Notes: generated from the sequence alone by a model not told the origin. Positions 1-5,376 are shown, numbered from the stretch's first letter. The stretch is 5,649 nucleotides of DNA from Thermoplasmata archaeon (GCA_030655715.1 JAUSPR010000207.1:1-5649); one strand, 5' to 3'. Program-made: numbers and translations.

Positions 1-649
1 CATCTGGATCCACCTTGATGAGTTCAGGCGAGGTATTCGCTTTCAGTATATGCTCGTAGGCATGAACAAGGAATCCAGCAGTTCCGCAAGCTGGGTCGCA
101 GATGCGGTTTCCGAACTTGGGGTCGGTCAGCTCTACCATCATCCTGATAATGTGCCTTGGAGTCCTGAATTGCCCGTTTTTACCAGAAGTGGTCAGCTCC
201 ATTAGCAGGTACTCATAGATATCGCCCTGCGTGTCCTGGTTCTGCTCTTTGATGTGCATTTCATTGATTATCTTGGTCGCCTCAATGAGAAGGCTCGGTG
301 TCGGGATAATGAAAGTAGCATCCTTCATGTACTCCTGATACAGCGAATCCACCTCTCCCAGGTCTTTCAGAAATGGGAAAATCTCTTTGTTCATGTGGTC
401 GAGAATCTTGTCGGCTGGCAGTTTGGTCCAGTATGACCATTTGCAATCCTCTTTGTCCTTGAAAATGGAAACGTGCTTCTCCCCTGTCAGCTTCGAGTTC
501 TGCTGTCCTTTGACATCCTCGTCCTCCAGCCGCCTCATGAACAGCAGGTATGACATCTGCTCTATAGCGTTCAGAGGGTTCGCAATTCCTCCGCTCCAGA
601 ATTTGTCCCATAGCTGGTTGATTTTTGATTTCAATTCTGCATCTAACAT
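1..649 (-). CDS. hsdM: Type I R-M DNA methyltransferase subunit HsdM, N-terminal part (runs off left edge)
   Basis: This is the modification subunit of a type I system, which with HsdS forms the N6-adenine methyltransferase. The first 216 residues are present, roughly 40% of a usual HsdM. The start MLDAELKSKINQLWDKFW leads into the HsdM N-terminal helical domain (about residues 8-130; note SGGIANPLNAIEQMSYLLFMRRLEDED). The N6-methylase domain then begins with QFRTPRHIIRMMVEL, followed by the SAM-binding motif I CDPACGTAGFL at residues 184-194. The catalytic NPPF/Y motif would lie beyond the window. The ATG at 649 is chosen because AGGAGG lies 8 nt upstream and the protein aligns with the family from its first residues. 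It is the last gene of the row and is separated from hsdS by two accessory genes, whereas hsdM and hsdS are usually adjacent. A repeat element sits directly upstream of its ribosome-binding site. Confidence 0.96.
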   Translation of the reverse strand, partial: MLDAELKSKINQLWDKFWSGGIANPLNAIEQMSYLLFMRRLEDEDVKGQQNSKLTGEKHVSIFKDKEDCKWSYWTKLPADKILDHMNKEIFPFLKDLGEVDSLYQEYMKDATFIIPTPSLLIEATKIINEMHIKEQNQDTQGDIYEYLLMELTTSGKNGQFRTPRHIIRMMVELTDPKFGNRICDPACGTAGFLVHAYEHILKANTSPELIKVDPD

Positions 650-661
650 TTTATTTTCCTC
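646..661 (-). repeat. Direct repeat copy B (hsdM RBS and start), likely target-site duplication
   Basis: Read on the minus strand this is GAGGAAAATAAAATGT, containing most of the hsdM Shine-Dalgarno and its ATG. It matches 747-762 at 15 of 16 positions (only A/G at 650/751 differs). The two copies flank repeat element R1. Confidence 0.75.
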
Positions 662-663
662 CT
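658..663 (-). promoter_or_regulatory. Shine-Dalgarno of hsdM
   Basis: AGGAGG is followed by an 8-nt A-rich spacer and ATG at 649. It fixes the hsdM start. It lies within or next to one copy of a 16-bp direct repeat whose other copy overlaps the stop of the upstream SEC-C gene. Confidence 0.85.
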
Positions 664-665
664 AA

Positions 666-746
666 ATTGTAGATTTGGTAATTGTAGATTGTTGCCGACA
701 ATATGCTTAACGTCAATCGACAATCTAAAATCCCACAATCTACAAT
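666..746 (-). repeat. Repeat element R1, hairpin-forming, MITE-like
   Basis: This AT-rich 81-bp element lies between the SEC-C gene and hsdM. Its ends are a perfect 10-bp terminal inverted repeat: ATTGTAGATT at 666-675 and AATCTACAAT at 737-746. A second inner arm copy at 681-690 (15 bp from the first) faces an imperfect partner at about 719-731, so most of the element can fold into an interrupted hairpin. The first 25 bp (666-690) are identical to 1628-1652 in R2. It carries no ORF of its own worth calling. The flanking 16-bp direct repeats suggest it arrived by insertion. Confidence 0.8.
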
Positions 747-762
747 ACATCTTATTTTCCTC
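747..762 (-). repeat. Direct repeat copy A (after SEC-C stop), likely target-site duplication
   Basis: Read on the minus strand this is GAGGAAAATAAGATGT. It overlaps the SEC-C stop codon (TGA at 763-761) and directly abuts the outer end of R1. It looks like a second, now unused, hsdM ribosome-binding site with an ATG: the ATG here opens a frame that only runs through the repeat. This suggests that hsdM once started 11 nt after the SEC-C stop. Confidence 0.75.
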
Positions 763-1603
763 ATGTTTCACTGAATTTTTTCCGGCAGCATTTTTTGGTT
801 TTCTTTCCAGAGCCACACGGGCAGGGTTGATCCTTTCCAACCTTCACGGTCCGTTTATGCACTAGTCCATTCTCCACGGCCGGCTCGACCTTAAACTTTT
901 CAAAAAATGCCTTCATACTTTCCGCATTTCTGTTCAGCGACTCCTTCCACCCTTCTGGATCCTCGATAATCATTATGGTGTCCCGAATCTCCACCTTCTC
1001 GTGTTCACCTAGGTGGTCCATCACAAGAATTGCCCTGAGAAGCGGAACCGTTGTTTCATTTCTTCCGTGCTTGCTAAGGTCAAACATAAACGGGACGATG
1101 TCAAACCACTCAATGTATTTATCCGGTTTTGCTAGATAATCCTCCAGCGTGTACCTGATGAAATCATATACCCGGTCATCAACTATGCGGGTCAAAGCAC
1201 ATACCAGGTAGATGTAGAACTCCTCTCGCCTGAATGCGGATTTGATCTCATACAAGAGAGGTTCCACAGCGGGTCCACCCATATCCGTGAGTGCGTACAT
1301 GGCTTCTTCATTGCCTTCATAATAGGCGCTATCTTCATTATCTATCAGGAAACACATCAGAAAGGGTATGGACCTCTCGCTTCCTATCCCGCGTATTATC
1401 TTGAGGGAATAATAGCAGCTCCAGGTTTCAACATCGAGCAACAGTTCATGAAGCTCGTCCAGTGCGTCTTCGCCAGCTTCCAGAAGACCCTTCACGGTCT
1501 TTTCCATCTTCAGATTCATCTCTTTAAGGGCCATCCGGTAGCCTGCTTCAGTATCGTATCTTTTCAATTTCTTGATCAGATAAGCGGTTTTTTCGGTTGT
1601 CAT
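761..1603 (-). CDS. HEAT-like repeat protein with C-terminal SEC-C zinc-binding motif
   Basis: This 280-residue protein is predicted to be soluble: it has no signal peptide or membrane segment. Residues about 1-215 are almost wholly helical, with HEAT/PBS-like repeats (for example AMYALTDMGGPAVEPLLYEI at 101-120, and VPLLRAILVMDHLGEHEKVEIRDT). The C-terminus holds a canonical SEC-C motif CPCGSGKKTKKCC with ligands C261, C263, C272 and C273, the CxCx8CC pattern first known from SecA. SEC-C binds zinc and is a protein-interaction or nucleic-acid-proximal module in many uncharacterised proteins. The ATG overlaps the stop of the upstream DUF1016 frame (ATGA), with a GGTG-type ribosome-binding site just upstream, so translational coupling is likely. 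Its place inside a type I R-M operon suggests an accessory role in that system, but no specific function can be assigned. Confidence 0.9.
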   Translation of the reverse strand: MTTEKTAYLIKKLKRYDTEAGYRMALKEMNLKMEKTVKGLLEAGEDALDELHELLLDVETWSCYYSLKIIRGIGSERSIPFLMCFLIDNEDSAYYEGNEEAMYALTDMGGPAVEPLLYEIKSAFRREEFYIYLVCALTRIVDDRVYDFIRYTLEDYLAKPDKYIEWFDIVPFMFDLSKHGRNETTVPLLRAILVMDHLGEHEKVEIRDTIMIIEDPEGWKESLNRNAESMKAFFEKFKVEPAVENGLVHKRTVKVGKDQPCPCGSGKKTKKCCRKKFSET

Positions 1604-2088
1604 GGTTCACCACATCCAATTATAATTATTGTAGATTTGGTAATTGTAGATTTTAGATTGACGCTTATAATCGAACAATTATCCAGTCTACAATTAACCA
1701 ATCGACAATCGTTCCAACCGCCCTTCATTTCAATCGCGTTCCGTTTTCTGGATTTGGAACACAGCGTGTTCCGATTCTTGTATGTCTGGTAAAACTGGCG
1801 CATATACCTGAGGTTCCTCTCATTGAATCCTCGGTCATACTTCGCTGTAAGGTCTGTGCTAAGATTGGACAGCAAGGACTCGCCATATTTCGCCCTGGCC
1901 TTGCCGGACTGTTCGAACTCGACTATTCGTCTCCCGATATGCCAATATGTGGAAGTGAGTTGCGCGTTCACCGCCCTCAGGACATTCCTTCGCGCGTCAT
2001 CCAACATGTTCCCGATTTCAGTAATGAGTCGAGCATATTCCGGGCTTTCGATTTTGACATCCGAATTTTTTTTACCCTTGTTTGTCAT
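1600..2088 (-). pseudogene. Truncated DUF1016 / YhcG-family gene: N-terminal domain only, tail encoded by a repeat
   Basis: Residues 17-103 match the DUF1016 N-terminal domain: LITEIGNMLDDARRNVLRAVNAQL, then YWHIGRRIVEFEQSGKARAKYG, then GFNERNLRYMRQFYQTY. Full-length family members are roughly 330-370 residues and carry a C-terminal PD-(D/E)XK nuclease domain, which is entirely missing. After about residue 104 similarity stops. From about residue 126 the frame is simply repeat R2 read through (NDCRLVNCRLDNCSI and onward), ending at a TGA that overlaps the SEC-C ATG. I chose the ATG at 2088, preceded by GGAG six nt upstream; a GTG at 2100 would add four residues. The gene is bracketed by the identical 72-bp repeats R2 and R3. 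A nuclease is not encoded here. The product may be a dead remnant or a stand-alone DNA/partner-binding domain. Confidence 0.8.
1628..1714 (-). repeat. Repeat element R2 (same family as R1, R3, R4)
   Basis: This 87-bp AT-rich element covers the 3' end of the DUF1016 frame. Bases 1643-1714 are identical to 2149-2220 (R3). On the low-coordinate side it has two copies of ATTGTAGATT (1628 and 1643, 15 bp apart), the first 25 bp being identical to R1. ATTGTAGA at 1643-1650 can pair perfectly with TCTACAAT at 1686-1693, and an inner ATAAT/ATTAT stem lies between them. It is read as coding in the DUF1016 frame. Confidence 0.85.
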
Positions 2089-2120
2089 GGTACGCTCCAC
2101 TTACTCGGCAGAACTTTCAT
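2085..2120 (-). CDS. Mini-ORF of 11 codons upstream of the DUF1016 remnant
   Basis: The frame encodes MKVLPSKWSVP. It has a very strong Shine-Dalgarno (AGGAGGGG at 2134-2127, ending 6 nt before the ATG). Its TGA overlaps the DUF1016 ATG at 2088 in an ATGA arrangement. It could be a leader peptide that couples translation to the next gene, or the start of a lost gene. Its peptide resembles nothing I recognise. It rests only on the signals around it. Confidence 0.35.
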   Translation of the reverse strand: MKVLPSKWSVP

Positions 2121-2148
2121 TCTTCTCCCCTCCTGACCGGCTCGAATT

Positions 2149-2220
2149 ATTGTAGATTTTAGATTGACGCTTATAATCGAACAATTATCCAGTCTACAAT
2201 TAACCAATCGACAATCGTTC
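2149..2220 (-). repeat. Repeat element R3, identical to R2 over 72 bp
   Basis: This element lies directly after the hsdS stop codon and overlaps its first two bases. All 72 bases equal 1643-1714, in the same orientation and 506 bp apart. It lacks the extra outer ATTGTAGATT unit that R2 has. It contains the same 8-bp ATTGTAGA/TCTACAAT stem. Confidence 0.9.
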
Positions 2221-3433
2221 ACGCTACCAGCTCCCCCGTGAACGCCTTCTGCATCAGCGCATTGAACAGGTCATCTGCCTGCTTTGCAGATTTCTCGTGC
2301 TGTGCCTTGACCTTCTCGGTATGCTGGACGATGGCGGCGAACTTGGATTGGAGGTCGATTGGTGGGACTGGAATTGGCATTTTCTTTAACTTGAACCCGG
2401 TTAAATGAGCGATTGTGGATTGTGTCGCATAATCCTTAAAGCCACCAAATTTAGAGTAGAAAAACATCAAATGGACAAAATAATATGGATTAAGTTTTTG
2501 CTCATCAGCACGAAGACGGTGTAGAGCCTTTTGATAATAACAGTCAGATAATTGAGATTGCCATATTGCGGAACGACCAATATCACCTCCTTCACAAATT
2601 AAAACATCGCCATTTTTCAATTCAAATTTATCCTGTTCTTCCTGAGAAAAATCCATTTCAAGCAAATCATTCAAATCGAAATCAAACCATTTTACATTTG
2701 AATTACCCAAATAGAATTTAAGATTATTGCCAATTATCTGTTTCTTATCCAACATTTTTCCTAATCGAGATTCTGATAAGTTACCAACGGTTTCAATTTT
2801 CCAATTCATTTCATTCTGCATGGGGTCCCCGAACATCTCCAAAAACACGCTCTTGAGATAATCGTCCAGGAGCCGGCTCTGCTCACTGTGCCAGTTCTTG
2901 ACCTGCTCGGCTTTCTCCAGGATGGCGACGATGCGGCGCTGGGTGGGGAGAGGGGGGAGTGGAATATGATAATTTTTGATGAACTGGGTGTTGATACCGC
3001 CAATAGCTGCACCGTGAAAGGTTTTCAAAACTTGACTTTGTCCAGATGGGGAGAACATATGAAAAAACAAATAATGTTGGTCAAGCACATCTGGAATCCC
3101 CCGTAAGAGGAATACGTGTTCGTTCACAGCTGCTTTGCTGAATGGAAAATCATTCTTAACAATAGAAACCTTTCCTGTGGTAGCCCCATCTTTTACTACC
3201 AATACATCCCATAGATTTAATTTACCTCGTTTCATTGAATCATAAAAATCTTCTGGTATCAATTTGACCTTGTCAAACTTGAATCCTCCGAACGGTGAGA
3301 TGTGTTCCCCTCCGATGCTGGGAATTCCCTCTTCAATGTCTTTTATTCCACCTTTGGGTCGATTTCCGTTTTCAAGAGTAGATAAGACATCTGAAAGTGT
3401 CTTCCACGCCCACCCCTCCGGCAGTTCCCTCAT
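2219..3433 (-). CDS. hsdS: Type I R-M specificity subunit HsdS
   Basis: This 404-residue protein is full length for the family. It directs the HsdM/HsdR complex to its bipartite DNA target. It has the classic two-repeat layout. Target-recognition domain 1 is at residues about 1-158, and a central conserved helix opens with IPLPPLPTQRRIVAILEKAEQ and runs to about 200. Target-recognition domain 2 is at about 210-352, and a distal conserved helix starts at PIPVPPIDLQSKFAAIV and ends with LMQKAFTGELVA. The ATG at 3433 gives the usual MRELPEGW start (cf. LPEGW starts in many HsdS proteins); a TTG at 3436 precedes it by one codon. The recognition-domain DNA, especially 2390-2810, is visibly richer in A+T than the conserved helices, as expected for shuffled recognition modules. 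Repeat R4 separates it from the AlbA_2 gene and R3 follows its stop. Confidence 0.96.
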   Translation of the reverse strand: MRELPEGWAWKTLSDVLSTLENGNRPKGGIKDIEEGIPSIGGEHISPFGGFKFDKVKLIPEDFYDSMKRGKLNLWDVLVVKDGATTGKVSIVKNDFPFSKAAVNEHVFLLRGIPDVLDQHYLFFHMFSPSGQSQVLKTFHGAAIGGINTQFIKNYHIPLPPLPTQRRIVAILEKAEQVKNWHSEQSRLLDDYLKSVFLEMFGDPMQNEMNWKIETVGNLSESRLGKMLDKKQIIGNNLKFYLGNSNVKWFDFDLNDLLEMDFSQEEQDKFELKNGDVLICEGGDIGRSAIWQSQLSDCYYQKALHRLRADEQKLNPYYFVHLMFFYSKFGGFKDYATQSTIAHLTGFKLKKMPIPVPPIDLQSKFAAIVQHTEKVKAQHEKSAKQADDLFNALMQKAFTGELVA

Positions 3434-3450
3434 CAATTCAGCCCCCCAGA

Positions 3451-3568
3451 TAATTGCAGATTTTAAATTGCAGATTGATGCTCATATCCAGACAATCATC
3501 CAGTCGACAATTACCAAATCGACAATCGTCGCAATCCCCCAATCGACAATCAATAAATCGACAATCGC
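3451..3568 (-). repeat. Repeat element R4, diverged member of the family
   Basis: This element fills most of the 132-nt gap between the AlbA_2 stop and hsdS. It has four copies of TCGACAAT on the plus strand (starting at 3504, 3519, 3543 and 3558; spacings 15, 24 and 15) and two of ATTGCAGATT (3453 and 3467). Its core aligns with R2/R3: minus-strand GACTGGAT, AGC and TCAATCT blocks occur in the same order, but with substitutions and an extended arm. It is therefore an older or different copy of the same element. Confidence 0.75.
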
Positions 3569-4894
3569 TCAATCCGCCACCACCCAGTGTCCGCCCTTCG
3601 CCGGGCCGACCCGTTTCAGGATGCCTTTCATCTTGAGTTTGGCTATGTTGTTCTCGACTGAGGTCGTGCTGATGCCAATGGCCTGGGCGATTTGGGGGAT
3701 GGTGATATACGGGTTATTGTTCATGAGTTCAAGAATATTCTTTTGGTTTTCACCCAACTTTTCACCCAACTTTTCACCCAACTTGTCCTCCCGCATATCC
3801 GGGTATTTTCTCTTAAGAATCGTGATAAAATGAGTCCCGACCTCTTTAAATTCTGCATCTGGCTCCTTGGAGAGAATGAGGCTGATACCCCTCCCCCATT
3901 TTTCTATGATATGAACTCTGTGGAATAATTCGGCAATCAACTCATTTCTCCTCTCCGAAACCATTTCTCTCCTTATCTGTTCTATTGTGAGGTCTCCATA
4001 AAGCAAGCCCGGACTCCTAATCTCAACCCGGTCCTTGAAAATTGCAATATTTACTGAATCGTATTCATGATAATCCCTGTGGCAGAACGCGTTGATTATC
4101 ACTTCCCTGAAAGCGTCCCTGCTTATCTCGGGCACATCAACCCTCCGCAGGCCGTCCAGCTTCATTCCGATATGAATGTTTTTCAGAATATACTCCTCTG
4201 CTTTTTCTATCAGGTAAAATAAATCGCCCTCGAAATCCTGCATGTCGATGGTGAATGAGGTGTTTGTGGTGCCGAAGACCGCACACCTGAGCCTTGCATT
4301 GGGAAAGAAAGATTGCGGTTTCTTGCCGAACAATATCACGGTAGCGTTGAGCTGTTTGCCATCTGAGACCAGTTGGAGTTTTTCGAGAGAGTTCTCGATT
4401 GTGTCATATTTTAAACCGGAGGCTTTCAGAAACCTCTTTAATTTAGTCTGGCTGATATCATCAAAGCTGGCTTTTTTACATGGTTGGGTATCCCATCTCA
4501 ATCCATCTTTATTTTTTCTAAGTATCAGATTCTCCAGCTCTTTGGGACTTAAGGTTCTGTCTTCATCACCCACTCTCATGTATGCCCTCCCGTAAGCATA
4601 ATATGGCATGTCTGTTCCGCTGAATTTGATGATTATGCAATCCCGACTTTCCAGAATCACTTTTTCTATGGTTGGATATATCTTCGGTTCTATGTGCTGA
4701 GAAATCGCTTGGGATATGTCTCTGATTGTCTTTTCGCTCACCAACTGGCCGAGTATCTTCCCATCTTCCCTGATGCCGAAATACACTTCCCCGCCCTGGT
4801 GCTTGTTCAGCATAGATGCAATGGAGATTATGGCTTTCTTCAATTGTGAAGTAGATTTTTTCAATTCCACGGTTTCGGATTCAACAAGATTCAT
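3569..4894 (-). CDS. AlbA_2 (Schlafen-type) domain / GHKL-like ATPase / winged-helix regulator
   Basis: This 441-residue protein has three parts. Residues about 1-125 form an AlbA_2 domain (ESETVELKKS at the start, GGEVYFGI at 34-41, YYAYGRAYMRVGD at 98-110). Residues about 250-345 form a divergent HATPase_c_4-type domain (FREVIINAFCHRDY at 262-275, VEIRSPGLLYGDLT at 290-303, IEKWGRGISLIL at 330-341). Residues about 383-440 form a winged helix-turn-helix (QKNILELMNNNPYITIPQIAQAIGI). Three KLGE units (371-382) link ATPase and wHTH. Proteins of this architecture are often annotated as RecG-like or transcriptional regulators and are frequent passengers of type I R-M loci. Their biochemical activity is poorly known. 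DNA or nucleic-acid binding is likely from AlbA_2 and wHTH. It has its own TATA-like box and an AGGAG ribosome-binding site. Confidence 0.93.
   Translation of the reverse strand: MNLVESETVELKKSTSQLKKAIISIASMLNKHQGGEVYFGIREDGKILGQLVSEKTIRDISQAISQHIEPKIYPTIEKVILESRDCIIIKFSGTDMPYYAYGRAYMRVGDEDRTLSPKELENLILRKNKDGLRWDTQPCKKASFDDISQTKLKRFLKASGLKYDTIENSLEKLQLVSDGKQLNATVILFGKKPQSFFPNARLRCAVFGTTNTSFTIDMQDFEGDLFYLIEKAEEYILKNIHIGMKLDGLRRVDVPEISRDAFREVIINAFCHRDYHEYDSVNIAIFKDRVEIRSPGLLYGDLTIEQIRREMVSERRNELIAELFHRVHIIEKWGRGISLILSKEPDAEFKEVGTHFITILKRKYPDMREDKLGEKLGEKLGENQKNILELMNNNPYITIPQIAQAIGISTTSVENNIAKLKMKGILKRVGPAKGGHWVVAD
3747..3782 (-). repeat. 12-bp in-frame tandem repeat (KLGE linker)
   Basis: There are three perfect tandem units of TTTTCACCCAAC on the plus strand. 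On the coding strand they give the repeated tetrapeptide KLGE between the ATPase and winged-helix parts of the AlbA_2 protein. Unit number can change without a frameshift, altering linker length. Confidence 0.9.
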
Positions 4895-4903
4895 CCCAGA
4901 TAT

Positions 4904-4908
4904 CTCCT
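4904..4908 (-). promoter_or_regulatory. Shine-Dalgarno of the AlbA_2 gene
   Basis: AGGAG ends 9 nt before the ATG at 4894 and supports that start. It would lie in a short leader of about 17 nt if transcription begins at the archaeal distance from the upstream TATA box. Confidence 0.7.
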
Positions 4909-4925
4909 GTATCTCCCCGCATCTC

Positions 4926-4941
4926 GTTCAGCATATATAAA
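4926..4941 (-). promoter_or_regulatory. Archaeal-type TATA box and downstream GCTGAAC motif for the AlbA_2 gene
   Basis: TTTATATA (4941-4934) matches the archaeal TATA consensus. With a start site about 26 nt downstream, the mRNA would begin near 4911, just ahead of the AGGAG. One base after the box lies GCTGAAC (4932-4926). The same heptamer occurs at the same spacing after the TATA-like box of the ribbon-helix-helix gene. Confidence 0.65.
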
Positions 4942-4981
4942 TCCGTTAAGGGGGTCAGTGAAATTATTCCAAATCGAGAAA

Positions 4982-5359
4982 TCATTTCTTTTCACCCCTC
5001 ACAATCTCGCTCGGCACCGGGACTGAGCATTTCTTCGTTCTTCTCGTGGTTTCATCACGCTTTTTCAGAGCAGAATCAATGGCATCTTTCAAATTCTGGA
5101 CATACTCAGTCGGAACATCGTCCATGACCTTGATGACATCATCGTTGTCCAGAACAATTTGCCAAGTGAAATTGTCGCCCTTCGCATTGTAGATTATTTG
5201 GTTTCTACCGGAGAGATTGGCAGGCAACGGCGAATCCAGTTCTTTCCTGAGCAGGTTCCGAAGAAGCGTTGAGGTCGTGATGTTCCTCTTATCGCAGTAG
5301 GCTTTCAGCTCGGTCAGCTCGACACGAGAGACCTTAGCGGAGATTGTTACGTATTCCAT
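4982..5359 (-). CDS. Small ribbon-helix-helix-like DNA-binding protein
   Basis: This 125-residue protein resembles ribbon-helix-helix (Arc/MetJ/CopG-type) DNA-binding proteins at its N-terminus. A short beta strand (YVTISAKVS, residues 3-11) is followed by helix 1 (RVELTELKAYCDKRN), a turn (ITTS) and helix 2 (TLLRNLLRKEL) to about residue 41. The remaining 80 residues contain a compact mixed segment (ITWQ-like strand, then VPTEYVQNLKDAIDSALKK) and a very basic tail (KKRDETTRRTKK). It sits 58 nt after hsdR and 87 nt before the AlbA_2 gene. The ATG at 5359 lies about 25 nt from a TATA-like box and has no Shine-Dalgarno, which fits a leaderless mRNA. Two small palindromes in its promoter suggest autoregulation. 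It could equally be an R-M control protein or an antitoxin-like protein without a visible toxin partner. Confidence 0.8.
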   Translation of the reverse strand: MEYVTISAKVSRVELTELKAYCDKRNITTSTLLRNLLRKELDSPLPANLSGRNQIIYNAKGDNFTWQIVLDNDDVIKVMDDVPTEYVQNLKDAIDSALKKRDETTRRTKKCSVPVPSEIVRGEKK

Positions 5360-5360
5360 C

Positions 5361-5376
5361 GAACACTACAATGTTC
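5361..5376. promoter_or_regulatory. Inverted repeat GAACA-N6-TGTTC, candidate operator
   Basis: The plus strand reads gaacactacaatgttc, with perfect 5-bp half-sites and a 6-bp spacer. It lies between the TATA-like box and the start codon of the ribbon-helix-helix gene. A bound repressor here would block initiation. The GAAC half overlaps the GCTGAAC motif shared with the AlbA_2 promoter. Confidence 0.4.

Noticed and set aside
184..198. HsdM motif I with A instead of the second G (window positions about 65-100) as a catalytic defect
   Set aside because: DPACGTAGF is within the normal range for HsdM; the well-studied EcoKI methylase also has GTAGF at this site.
282..611. Minus-strand 109-codon frame inside hsdM
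   Set aside because: It is a different frame from the clearly recognisable HsdM N-terminus, which continues unbroken to the window edge.
643..840. Minus-strand frame of 65 codons across the SEC-C end, R1 and the hsdM start
   Set aside because: It overlaps the SEC-C gene in another frame and then simply reads through R1. Its internal ATG belongs to the duplicated RBS copy. No family resemblance.
1628..1760. Possible TSD around R2
   Set aside because: The best match between the two flanks (GGTTGGAAC versus GGTGAACC) needs two gaps in a handful of bases. It is too weak to claim, unlike the R1 flanks.
3504..3565. Regularly spaced TCGACAAT words in R4 as a CRISPR-like array
   Set aside because: The repeated word is only 8 bp, spacings are 15/24/15 with similar rather than unique spacers, and the region aligns with R2/R3. 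It is an arm of the repeat element.
3264..3833. Plus-strand frame of 189 codons and other plus-strand frames (e.g. 1448-1792, 1823-2155, 4242-4595)
   Set aside because: They lie antisense to well-supported genes, have low-complexity translations where they cross the repeats (runs such as QSTITKSTI), and lack family matches or convincing ribosome-binding sites.
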